22,598 nt of DNA from contig JADGJC010000496.1 in assembly GCA_027596075.1 (NCBI GenBank), positions 1 to 22,598 on the forward strand, read 5' to 3'. Within the stretch, counting starts at the first letter, position 1. The number at the start of each line of letters is the position of its first letter. Positions 1 through 8,980 of this stretch are shown here, piece by piece. A program made the position numbers and the translations under genes. The stretch is from Rhizophlyctis rosea. Its lineage: Eukaryota > Chytridiomycota > Chytridiomycetes > Rhizophlyctidales > Rhizophlyctidaceae. The notes under the pieces were generated by a model that was given only the letters and a program-made list of their open reading frames with translations, had not been told where the DNA came from and did not search any database.

Positions 1-141
1 GACAAGAGGGAGTCTCGTTAGCGATCGGGTTATAGTACAAAGTCCAATCGTCTCTATCCTAAGTCCAATGTTGCATATTGGACGCGGTAAATTAATTACA
101 ATCATGCGGCGATTTTTGACCAGGGTCGGAGAATACATTGC

Positions 142-165
142 TAGCCGGTGGCGCAGCGCCGGCTA
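142..165. repeat. GC-rich hairpin (inverted repeat)
   Basis: The outer arms TAGCCGG and CCGGCTA are perfect inverted repeats. With one G-T wobble the stem reaches nine base pairs around a six-base loop. It sits in otherwise AT-rich non-coding DNA upstream of the first gene. It could be a small dispersed palindromic element or a terminator. No second copy was found in the window. Confidence 0.4.
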
Positions 166-420
166 AACTATCTTAATCTAGGCACGTGAAACGCGTCGTT
201 GCATACAAGCTAATTGGTACTCTCCACCAGGATGGTTCTCTGGTACTGCTAAAATCCTCCATGGATCTCTACCCTTTCCTCTACATCCTCGAGCGCTACG
301 GCTCGCCCGGCGTAGGCCAGTTGGGGAAGGAGTGTTACACCTGCCTCTAAAATTGCGGACGGCTCCTCACAACTCCAGAGAGCCGATTGGCTGGCGTCGG
401 TCCCGATTGCGCCAAAACTT

Positions 421-1601
421 ATGGCGTCGACAGGTCCACAGAACATCGCCGAAACCCTTTCGCCCCAGCTCATGACCACAACGCTCTCCTCCGCAACGCT
501 CCCTACATTCCCGCCGCTCGCTCCCTCTTTAGCACCCGCTTCTCCACCCCTTCTGCCTCCTCCGCCTCCCTGCCTTCCGACCAACAGTTGACTGCATTGG
601 CAAACTTTCGCGTAACCGATGACACTCCCGGCACCGCCCCTGTGACGCTTCCCCTATGGTTAGCTGGTCCGATTAGTGACTTCCTTTCCATCATGGGAGA
701 GGGCGCGGAGGAGACTGCTGTACGTGACTTACCCACCTCCCGGTTCACCTTGGACTGTCTTGTTGATTTTGACCGTTGGCTATCGAATGAGCCTGACTAC
801 GGGGTATGGTTTACCAAATTGGTCACCGGCCACGCCAACAACAAGGAATTCCACCACGTGCAGGCTCTCATGCAACTCCACGCCGACCTCAACTTCCTCT
901 CCCTTCCCGATCTGGAGCAACGTGTCTTTACCGACATCCAAATCTTCTTCAATCTTCCCGGGAATGAGACCCTTCACAACATCATTACCCTTTTCGGTTC
1001 GGATGTGCCCCTTTACAAACTTCCTCTAGAACCCTCAACAGACCGCCTGGATCAGACCGTTCGCTATCTGGAGGATGCTCTCCGTTCTGACTCTGAGGTT
1101 TCCATTGAAATGTCCTCTGATGAGGACCATGCAGATGTTGGCGGTAATAGTAGCGATGTAGGAGAGGGCGGCGGGGGCAGGGGCGGGAATAGGGGTGTGC
1201 GCACGTTGGAGGGGGAGGAGGTGGCGGGGGCGGCGGAGGCGGCGGTGGGAGGGAATGTACCCCAACCCTCCGTCGGTAGACTTGTCGACCTCACTGCAGA
1301 TTCTTCTTCGGAAGACTGTGATGACTCTGGAATGCACTCGGATGTGCCCCTTTCTTCCTTCATTGGGAAGGTCAAGGGCAAGGGGAAGAGGAAGCGGTCA
1401 CTGACTCCGGGGGAGGGAAATGGTAGTGTGGTCGGGGAGGGCGGGAAAGAACGATCCATCAGTCATTTCAAGCGCTGCAGGTTGGCTGAGGGCAAGGTTG
1501 AGGTCTGGAATGTGGATAGGAAGGGGGTGAAGACGGGGAAGAAGATGGGCTTGACGCCCAAAGAGATTAGGCGTTTGTACGAGACTTATTGTATACCGTA
1601 G
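421..1601 (+). CDS. Hypothetical acidic, probably nuclear protein
   Basis: I do not recognise a family. The long frame covers about 390 residues and ends at TAG 1599-1601. Its N-terminal half (about 600-1080) is a helical, leucine-rich globular stretch. The C-terminal half is Gly/Ser/Asp-rich and disordered. It holds VDLT followed by Ser/Asp/Glu (1284-1320), which fits a SUMO-interaction motif, and a basic cluster KGKGKRKR near 1375-1400, which fits a nuclear localisation signal. It ends in a compact basic tail. The start is uncertain: the only good upstream ATG (421) lies in another frame, a Pro/Ala/Ser-rich run that stops at about 590. A one-base loss in the C-rich tract 560-585 would join the two. 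Otherwise the first in-frame ATG is 693. A nuclear, SUMO-linked role is inference only. Confidence 0.55.
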
Positions 1602-1892
1602 ACACCACAATGTATCTTGTAAATGTGTTTCATAGCTTTCACCCGCAACGCAATTACATCACAAAATAGGTTTTACGTTCGCGGAGAGGCAGAAAGGTTT
1701 GACATCATCACAAGGCCGAAAGCAGCTCTGATGGCAGCAACGATGTTGCACACTCACTCAAAGTTTGCTGGAACTTACAGGAGATTTAGGGAAGGTGGAG
1801 GAGACGGTTACGGTAGAATGGTAGGAACTTGATTAGCAGCACAAATCTTCAAGTTTTTGTTGGAATCACAATGTACAAAATATTGTATAAAG

Positions 1893-2258
1893 ATGCAACA
1901 AAGGGCAAGAGGCAATCAAGCGATGCAGACGGATCCGGACGCGCAGCTGTTGCTAACACTTTTGCAGAGATGGTCCACACAGATGGAGGATCCAATAGCC
2001 AGACTGCGAGCGAACGCCGCGCACATCTGGATTGGAATGGAGAATCCAACATTTGAGCAGATATTAGAAGATAAGCATCAATGCCATCAGATTTATGACA
2101 TGCTGCTACGCTCATCATTCGAGGGACGCAGAGAGGCGCTCCATCTTCACCGTCTTCTGCACAGAATCAAAGCACGTTACGGCTGGAAATGGACCAACCC
2201 AAGTTCCAGATTACAAATTGATAATACATCGACTCCCTCAACCCTGACTTCTGACTAG
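1893..2258 (+). CDS. Small hypothetical helical protein
   Basis: An ATG-initiated frame of 121 residues. It is rich in Leu, Gln, Arg and His with heptad-like leucine spacing (for example AQLLLTLLQRW and HLHRLLHRIKARYGW), so it is probably alpha-helical. No family is recognised. The 3' end overlaps the 3' end of the minus-strand zinc-motif ORF at 2167-2475. The antisense frame here is less protein-like. It may be a single exon of a longer gene. Confidence 0.35.
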   Translation: MQQRARGNQAMQTDPDAQLLLTLLQRWSTQMEDPIARLRANAAHIWIGMENPTFEQILEDKHQCHQIYDMLLRSSFEGRREALHLHRLLHRIKARYGWKWTNPSSRLQIDNTSTPSTLTSD

Positions 2259-2475
2259 TCCAACCACTTCCCCACCTAAATATATGCCTTCCCGTACCCC
2301 CCGATTCATTCCTTCTGCAGATTGGGCATTTCGTGGCGTAGTGCCCTCCATGCTTTTTGAAATTTTCAATCAAAGCGGGAACACCCTCCAACACCGCTTG
2401 CTTGCTGATGCAATACAAGCAGGCCCCGTGTCCGCGTCCGATCAGGTCGAAGGATATTGAGTTCGGCCCACCCAT
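2167..2475 (-). CDS. Small putative zinc-binding protein
   Basis: The frame starts at a clear ATG (2475) and encodes 102 residues. It contains CLYC, then His residues in KKHGGHY, then CPIC, so two CxxC pairs about 30 residues apart with intervening histidines. This suggests a single zinc site, but the spacing matches no finger I can name. The last 35-40 residues overlap the 3' end of the plus-strand ORF at 1893-2258 and look less ordered, so the true end may differ through an intron. Function unknown. Confidence 0.35.
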   Translation of the reverse strand: MGGPNSISFDLIGRGHGACLYCISKQAVLEGVPALIENFKKHGGHYATKCPICRRNESGGTGRHIFRWGSGWTSQKSGLRESMYYQFVIWNLGWSISSRNVL

Positions 2476-2852
2476 TTTTGCCGTTCAATTGACGTGTGTG
2501 AGATGTGGTTTTAGGTTCGGGATTTTACATTGCTAGTCTACATTGCTACATCTCAAATTCATCACTCAATCGTCTCCAATGTCACCGTAACTTCTTCTTC
2601 GACCTCTGAAAAACCCTCCCCTCTCGTCAGATGTGTGTTGGTCCGCGGTTTATACAAGGGCAGGGCCTTGATGTCAGGAAGATTGCCTGACCACGGCGTG
2701 GTTAGTCACTACGCCCAGAGAGCCACTCCCGTACGCACTCACCGTCTTGGAAATCAGCAATAAAACTTTCATTGAGCTCAAATGCATCTTCAGTTGATTG
2801 GACAATTACGCAATTTTGTAACTGAACCACAGTTAGCCATCCGACATCCCCT
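2476..2852. other. Intergenic stretch, no supported gene
   Basis: Only a short weak plus-strand frame occurs (2530-2763, no convincing start or domain). It probably holds the promoter of the minus-strand 2475 ORF and the 3' flank of the minus-strand gene ending at 2853. Confidence 0.4.
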
Positions 2853-3730
2853 TTAAATTACGCGATCGTGACGCACCATCCACGTTCGGTCATTGTGATT
2901 GAAGCGCTCAAACATGACGATGCCTCCGAATATTTTCCCTTCTACGTAAAACCCGGCTTCGATGTCAACATCATTCGGGACCTCCTCAATAGTACCCATT
3001 TTACCAAACATTCGTTGAATGTGACGTAGGTTGAGAAAATGGCATCCGGGAGGTGTTGAAGCGTCTTGCCCGCCTACCGAGGTAACTACTAGGTGAGCGT
3101 ATTTGTGAAGAAGAGTGATCTTATTGTTTGTGAACAAACTCAGTGTGGGCCGACAAAGGGTGATAACACGGCTGGGGCGTGCATACCTGCAATGCGAACA
3201 GGAAGAATGGATAGTTCGACTGCTGATGTTTTTTGACCCATACCGCCTTTTCGACTAACTAAAGTTCACCATTGCATGATCATTGGATTAGCAGTCATCG
3301 GGTAGTATAGCGTGCAACGCGTTGACGGAATGTTGTCGTAACTTACGAAACCATTGACAAGCACTGTGTCTGGAAAGTGGGTTCGGCGATGTTGTCCATA
3401 CAGCCCAACCGGAAACCCTGCTTTCTGAATAACAATCTTCGGTCGATTGTCAAATAGACTCGCTTTCAGGGTATCATTCGCCGATCCTGACTGAGGTACA
3501 ACTAAGGCTGCATAGTGCTGCCGGAACTCGTGGTCACAAAGGTAGTGCTGATACAAAACTGTCAGAGCCTCCATGACAGGGTGTTGAAGGTCGACGACGC
3601 GGTTGGCCGCGGAATCTCGCCATGAAATGTCCCTGTCGTGTACTTCTGGCAAAGAGTTGAGTGACGGTCTTCGAAGAGTAATCATTTTGCTGATGAAGCT
3701 GGCAAAGGTAAGAGGGAAGGGCCTCCTCAC
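2853..3730 (-). CDS. Hypothetical protein, at least two exons
   Basis: A minus-strand coding stretch of unknown family. The upstream exon (about 3730-3347) is open without a firm ATG; the first internal Met lies in SKMITLRRPS. It ends at a strong GTAAGT donor (intron starts at 3346). The final exon ends at TAA 2853-2855 and includes HFLNLRHIQRMFGKMG and GFYVEGKIFGGIVMFERF. The joining acceptor is unresolved: AG before 3119 keeps frame, giving an intron of about 226 nt, while the CAG near 3190 does not. There may be a further small exon between them. The 5' end probably lies upstream of 3730, towards the Fanzor left flank. Confidence 0.45.
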
Positions 3731-4123
3731 ACCATGACCAACAAGTGGCTTTGCATCGGGATGTGATGTTGCAAGATGATTGGCTGGCCCTAAACTTTAC
3801 CACAACAACGTGACCGATAAGTGTGGCGCAGCAACTTCGCCCCCTGTCAAACCGCGTCTTGTTTTGTGCATGTCACCACATGGACCATCCATTATGCCAA
3901 CCGGCAGAGTCTGGAAGCCAACGCACGCAAGCCATAGTACCAAAGAATGCATAGTTACATTGACAACACAACATCATCAAGATAGTCGCTATGCTACTCT
4001 GGCGGACATGATCGCAACGCAAGGGAACAAATCTGCTTCCACAGCCAGGACCTCAACAACTTGCAGAGGACCTCATGGCCATTGTTCACGTTTTCTCGTG
4101 CCGAGAATACGGAAAGAGGAAAC
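3731..4123. other. Left flank of the Fanzor ORF
   Basis: About 390 bases lie between the minus-strand hypothetical gene and the Fanzor ATG. A plus-strand frame spans 3780-4133 but has no domain and poor composition, so I leave it out. This stretch should contain the Fanzor promoter and, if the gene is still in its element, the left end. I compared it by eye with the right flank (6137-6248) and found only short matches such as GTTACAT and GATAGTC, no better than chance. No terminal inverted repeat is claimed. Confidence 0.35.
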
Positions 4124-6136
4124 ATGGCGGTAAACGTCAGCGAGAGCAAGGAACAGATGTCTTACGGGAAAGCGAAGGGGATTGCGACGTGGTACCTCAA
4201 CCACGCAAAAGGAAAGGGCGAAAGGGAAGAGAGGTTGGCGCTGGACTTGACACCGGAGGAAGCGTGGGAGGCGAAGGTGGCGGAGGACAAGCAGAAAGCG
4301 GCGGAGAAGAAGGCGGAGAGGGAGAAGAAGAGGAAGGAGAGGGGGGAAACTGACGGTGGGGAAGGACCGGAACCCGAACAGAAGAAACCCCGTTCGAAAA
4401 ATCTCCAGACTTCTGCGGAGGAAAAGGCCAACTGGGAGGAAAGGAAGAAGGCGAGGGAGCGTTAAGCCGCTGAGAAGGCTGCCAAGGCGGAATCGGAGGA
4501 TGGGGAGAAGGAGAAGGTTGGGAGCAGGTCGATTAGTGAGGAGGAAGCAGAGAAGGCGGTCAGATCTATGTCTCTGAGGCTTTATCCTTCGGAAGCTTTG
4601 GAGAAAGGGTTGTTGGGCTGGATGGCCATTGCTGATGCTATGGACTCTCATGTGAAGGAGGTCGTGGAAACATTCGCGGGAACGGGTGAGAAGATCAGCT
4701 TTGAGTATGCCCGCAACGAGTATGTCTGTTTCAGCGGGGTCAAGTACAGGAAAATGGCGAAGGAAGGGCGGAGTTGGAACGACGGAAGAAGTACGTAGGC
4801 ATGCCTTACGACGTCCAACAAGCCACCATCAAGGAGAGTGTGGGTGGCACTAAGTCCGCGCAAATCAACTACGAGAGGGGACACAACAAGGGTTACGAGG
4901 TCCGGGAGCGTGAAGGGAGCAGGAGGTGGAAGACACTGAACTTCCTCGCTTCAGGAATGTCTGTTGACTCGAAGAGTGGGGAAGTCACCATGTATCCAAA
5001 CAGCGACTTTGTCCCGAAGGATGAGGACCGCGGTATCTACCTGAAAGATCGCATCATTCGCTTCCTCTGTCCGGAGGTGGAGGTTGAGAAGGCGGGTCGG
5101 AAGCAGAAGATGCGTTTACCGACGAAAATGTGGGGCCAACACCTTCAATGTGGAAAGAAGAACGGCGGTCAGGGGTTCAAAATACGGTACGATTCGTTAC
5201 AGCGGAAATGGTACCTCATCCTCAGTTACGACGCGAAAGTCCGAGGTGCCCCCTTTCAGTTTAGAGTTCTGGACAAAGTGCTGAGTCAAACGGAGCCTGT
5301 GGCGAATTGAGCGAAGACTTGGATTTCTCGTTTCGACCTAGGGGCAACATGGCTTCCATTGATCCCGGAGGGAGGGTGCCCTTTAACTGTTATGATGCTC
5401 ACCGCCGTCTTTGTTACGAAGTTTATCCTGATATGGTGGACAAGCTGGCCAACATTGCCAACAACATCGCTTTGCTCCAATCGCGGAAGGACTTGGCGGT
5501 AAACAGGATGAAAACTGGAGGGAAGAATTATCAAACCCGTCACTCAAATGCCAGGAAGAAAAAGAAGAAGAAAAAGGAACACGACGGGTCGTCAAGGAGG
5601 AAGCGCGGACGCAGACGAGGGAAAAGTTGCAGCTGGCAGATTCAGCGGCTTTATGATCTTCAGAAAGCGATCGTCCGTCAGGCACATGGGGCGTTCGCCA
5701 ATCACCTCGTTCGCTACTACGATACAATCGTCCTTCCGGAATTTATGACCGCCAACATGGTTCGAAAACGGAGACAGCATCTCAAACTTCCACCCATCCG
5801 CGATGTTGCTCAAATCAACACCACCCCGAAAGACGGCAAATTCACCCTTCACAAAACCACCCGCAAAGCCATGAGATGGATATCTCACCACGCTTTCCGT
5901 CAGAGGTTGTTCGCCAAGGCTTTGGTCGACCCCTACGAGTGAAAGACGATATTTGCACCACCGAAGAGTACACCACCAAGCAATGCCCTTTCTGTGACTT
6001 TATTCATCACAATATCGGCAGCAACAAAACCTTCAGATGCGAGAAGTGTGGTTTCGTCGGTGGGAGGGATAACGTCGGTAGTTTTAATAACGGACTTCGA
6101 TCAATAGTCAAGAACGAGATTAGGGTCTTGTTGTAG
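4124..6136 (+). CDS. Fanzor1-type RNA-guided nuclease (TnpB homologue), ORF interrupted
   Basis: Fanzors are eukaryotic relatives of TnpB/Cas12 that cut DNA using a guide RNA encoded at the 3' end of the element. Seen here in order: a Lys/Glu-rich N-terminal extension (4124-4560); a TnpB-like LRLYPS start (about 4570); the PYDVQQATIKE region (about 4805); RuvC-I SIDPGG with Asp at 5361-5363; a poly-Lys/Arg nuclear-localisation-like insert (about 5550-5630); RuvC-II VLPEF with Glu at 5739-5741; a zinc ribbon CPFC...CEKC (5984-6049); RuvC-III GGRDNVGSFN with Asp at 6068-6070. Total span is about 670 codons, normal for Fanzor1. The ATG at 4124 has a good context. The frame is broken: TAA at 4463-4465 and three shifts near 4766, 5307 and 5938, each equal to one missing base. 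All catalytic and zinc residues are kept, so this is either a very recent pseudogene or a functional gene with assembly errors. Confidence 0.88.
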
Positions 6137-6195
6137 ATTGATAGTCTTTGTAACCCCTACCTACTGGGGAGGAGAACACCTCTTGCTATATTTTT
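6134..6195 (+). ncRNA. Candidate Fanzor guide-RNA scaffold / element right end
   Basis: Directly after the Fanzor stop there are two adjacent small hairpins: CCCC (6154-6157) pairing with GGGG (6066+100 to 6069+100, i.e. 6166-6169), then AGG (6170-6172) pairing with CCT (6179-6181) around AGAACA. A T-rich run follows. In known Fanzor loci the guide RNA overlaps the ORF end and the element's right end, with the guide just beyond. Position and structure fit that model. The assignment is inference: the stems are short and no homologous RNA can be compared here. The element must end before 6249, where the neighbouring gene begins. Confidence 0.3.
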
Positions 6196-6248
6196 GTATG
6201 GTTAGTCAGTGAAGTTCTTCTGTAATATAGGTGTTACATCAAGGAAAT

Positions 6249-6663
6249 TTATTCCACATGCTTCATCTGCCGAACCTTTTGCACCACAGGCCCAAACAAC
6301 AGGAGAACGAGGCGGCCGCGAACGACGCCAAGCAGTACCAAAGTAAAAACCGCTAACCTGCGCTGGATACAGTGCCCCTTTGGAAACATGCGCGCAGTGA
6401 TCCCTCACATCATTATACCACATGACACCCAACAGAGCTCAAATCAACAGATATACTGCACCAAATCCAACCCCATATGCAAGAATCACCACAACGCTCG
6501 CGACGATGCTGCCAATCATGAATGTGCGCAGTGGTTCCGCGCATAGCGGTTCGTCGAAAACTTTGAATGCGCGGACGCAAAGAATGATATTCCAGATGCT
6601 CACTCCACACGCCGTCAGGAACAAAAACAAACCAACCGTAAACCAATGTGAGCGATGAGCCAT
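6249..6663 (-). CDS. Small multi-pass membrane protein, two exons
   Basis: Exon 1 runs 6663-6449 from a clear ATG, and exon 2 runs 6357-6249 to TAA. The first exon encodes two hydrophobic segments (WFTVGLFLFLTACGVSIW and IGSIVASVVVILAYGVGFG). After splicing a third follows (VFTLVLLGVV, LVLLLFGPVV) and a charged tail. A simple reading of the genome meets an in-frame TGA at 6439-6441. Removing a 91-nt intron (6448-6358, GT...GCGCAG) avoids it and joins phase-2 codons into one continuous hydrophobic stretch. The donor GTTGAT is not ideal. Length about 107 residues. It looks like a small tetraspan-type membrane protein of unknown function. It is convergent with the Fanzor gene. Confidence 0.5.
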
Positions 6664-6783
6664 CAGTTCATTTGTTGCTCGAGACCTTTTTGATTGTGTG
6701 GTCTTCTGATTTTGAGCACTCCGGTGATTGAGAGCCCTTTAACTTGCCAAGTGAAGTGTTGAATAAACGATGATATTGTGGCC

Positions 6784-7561
6784 CTACCGGCCCCGTGCTG
6801 GCTGCTCTCCCCGCCTCACGCTCGCTTTGTATCGACCCATTTCCAAGACTTCCTGTATGATCTCCTTCGGCGTTGCGTCCCGTCGTTCAAAGACAATTGA
6901 GCTCAAAAGATGAGTTTCCTCTTCAAAACGCTTCGCTGTCGCGGCGTTGCCCCAAAGATCATCACATTTCAACGCGGGATATCTCACTCTCAAAGGATTT
7001 ACGATGAAGAGGACATCTCGAACCTTCGTAAGGATGAAGGTGGACCGCGCCGCCCAATTCCGGACGTTCTTCACCTTCAAATGCACGGGTGCGGTCTTCT
7101 CCGTGCATTATTTCCTCATCATGGAGGTTGAATATGACTACGGAGTTGACCATCACGGACGCCAGCATCCTCATAACCTCTTTCTGAAAACCTTTGGATT
7201 GATCCTTCGATCCGAAGAGGATGAATTTATCAATGACTCCATGGCGCAACATTTCGTTGATAGGTTTTTCAAAGTCTGCCCTTGTCTGACGGCCCAGTTC
7301 CGACCATAAATCCAAAGCCAGCCGGCGCAATCCCTCGTGGACAAGACGAAAAGCGTTGCTCCGGACCGTATTGTCCACGACGATCAGAATGTCCCGTTGC
7401 CGTAGTTGAAAGATGAACATCATCAGCTCGTATACCCGATAGGAGAAGACGTTGAGTGGCTCTTCCATGGTACCAGCGGTTCGAAAGATTCTCTGCCGGG
7501 TGAGCGCCATCAGCGACACAGTACGCCGCGTATACTCTGCTGCGTCCTCCTTCGAGTTCAT
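6784..7561 (-). CDS. Hypothetical soluble protein, two exons
   Basis: Starts at ATG 7561 (MNSKEDAAEYTRRT) and ends at TAG 6784-6786. Two frames are coding: 7561-7142 and 7098-6784. A 43-nt intron (7141-7099, GTAGTC...GGAG) joins them in phase 0 and gives about 244 residues. A short frameshift instead of an intron is the alternative. The protein is charged and mixed alpha/beta, with no transmembrane segment. Segments include RDILIVVDNTVRSNAFRLV and VRDVLFIVNPLRVRYP. I do not recognise the family. It is divergent from the SET gene, so the two may share a promoter. Confidence 0.55.
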
Positions 7562-7708
7562 GCTGGATGGTATTTGTGGTGGTATTTTGAGGGAAGATGG
7601 GCGCTGAAGCGAGGCGGGCACACACCTCCAAAGCTCTCGGATCACGTGACATGGAGATTTGACCAATGCTTGGCATTCGTTCACATCCCATCTTTGATCT
7701 CTCGCATC
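7562..7708. promoter_or_regulatory. Divergent promoter region
   Basis: Only 147 bases separate the minus-strand ATG (7561) from the SET-gene ATG (7709), so both 5' leaders and core promoters must lie here or inside the genes. It contains CACGTGAC-like sequence near 7643 (TCACGTGAC), an E-box/CACGTG core that bHLH factors bind in fungi. No clear TATA box is visible. Confidence 0.35.
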
Positions 7709-8946
7709 ATGTCCACAGATGTCTCCTTCGTGCACCGGCCTGACTTCCAAAGGCTCACTTGCGAAGAACAAGACAGGCATCTGGCTTCACTCTCGTTCCA
7801 GGGATCCATTCAGCTGAAACATTCTGACGGCGATTTTCGGATCGTGAGCAGTCGCGCAATCACCAAGGGATCCGTGGTGCACGAAGAGAAGCCGCTATCC
7901 ATAAGCGTGCATGGTCATCTTCTAGAGCAATTTTGTCCCATTTGCGGTTGTGCTGTTGACGAGGACCCAACGAAGCACGTTCTGCGGGACGCCGATGGAT
8001 ACATCACCATGGTGGACATATGCTCCACCTGCAGCGAGGAAGAGCGGACATCGCGCATCTTGGGATGGGCGTCAGAGTGGGCGGAAACTGCTCGTGGAGA
8101 TCTCGGGGCGATGATTGGCAGGCTCACCATAATCGGCCGTCTGAAAGATCATCCAAAACATAGGGTGTCCCTTCGTCGCGCCTTGCTGTTGCCGTACAGG
8201 TGAGTTTCATCGAGTTTGCCACTCCGAGAAAGTCCAAGCTGACGGAGGCGAGAAGGCGAGGGTCCATCAAGGCCGAGGACTGGCATAGGGAGCGTACGTG
8301 CTGTTGGAAAGCAGCCCGGCTTTTGGAAGATTACCCGAGATTCCCGAATGGCGGCAAGGACCTTTTCTACATTGCAAACTATAATCAGCATGAAATAGCT
8401 GACGAGCAGGACGAATTGGACATTGGCGTTGCATTCTTTCCTTCCCTCAATTTTGTCAATCACGGCTGTAAGCCCAACGTCCGGTATCGGCTTGTAAGGA
8501 GGAACAGGCAGATGTTTGGGCAGCCTGTTGCCCTCAAAAATATCCAACGCGGAGAGGAACTGCTCACCGACTACGTCCGCAATGGCTACGGAAACGCGCA
8601 CGAGCTGGAAGCGAGATACCATACTCTCATGACGCTCCTGGCGATGTTCCACTTCCGCTGCCGGTGTGGCCTTTGTAAAGAAGGTTGCATCAATTGCGGA
8701 AAGCATGTGAGTATCCGCTGTCAATCGTGCCAAGTAGGTTGGTGTTCGGGGGGTTGTCAAAAAACGGATGATTACCATGATGCCGCATGCATGGTCATAG
8801 TGGAATGGGACGACGCAGCGAAAAAGTGTACCGTCGACACTTATCGATCTGAACGAGATGGGGGAAGACAGAGGGCAAAGAACGAGGACCAGGGCAAAGG
8901 AGGAGGACTGAGCAATTTGATGATGAAATGCGGTGGAGAAAAATGA
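7709..8946 (+). CDS. SET-domain methyltransferase with C-terminal MYND finger
   Basis: A putative protein-lysine methyltransferase of SMYD/SET type. ATG 7709; exon 1 ends at 8199 (TACAG/GTGAGT); a short intron of about 53-56 nt with a CTGAC branch site ends near 8252-8255; exon 2 runs to TGA 8944-8946. About 394 residues. SET motifs: RIVSSRAITKGSVV near residue 45, an insert with CPIC...CSTC (residues 76-108) that may bind zinc, NFVNHGCKPN (about 231-240) and IQRGEELLTDYV (about 262-273), then a post-SET CRCGLC. A MYND-type finger follows: CINC, CQSC, WCSGGC, HDAAC (about 310-344). In SMYD proteins MYND usually lies inside or before SET, so this order is unusual. Substrate unknown. The tail is polar. 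Confidence 0.8.
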
Positions 8947-8980
8947 TCTTTTGTTTACAATATATGTTTACAATATAAGT

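Noticed and set aside
387..420. Start of the first gene at 387
   Set aside because: It is a TTG; eukaryotic genes start at ATG, and the nearest good ATG is 421 in another frame.
4073..4651. Long Leu/Arg/Pro-rich minus-strand ORF
   Set aside because: It is the antisense of the Lys/Glu-rich Fanzor N-terminus; such biased codons give open antisense frames.
4766..5940. Programmed ribosomal frameshifting in the Fanzor gene
   Set aside because: Three separate shifts plus a stop, without a repeated slippery sequence or downstream pseudoknot in view, are better explained by indels.
3731..6248. Terminal inverted repeats or target duplication around the Fanzor gene
   Set aside because: Only 7-base matches were found between the flanks, which are expected by chance.
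6439..6441. In-frame TGA in the small membrane-protein gene, as a recoded Trp or selenocysteine
   Set aside because: A 91-nt GT-AG intron removes it and joins phase-matched hydrophobic sequence. TGA is a normal stop elsewhere in the window.
8933..8980. ART-like gene starting at 8933, fused to the SET gene
   Set aside because: 8933 is GTG and the 48 bases are AT-rich and repeat-bearing. ATG 8981 is the first credible start.
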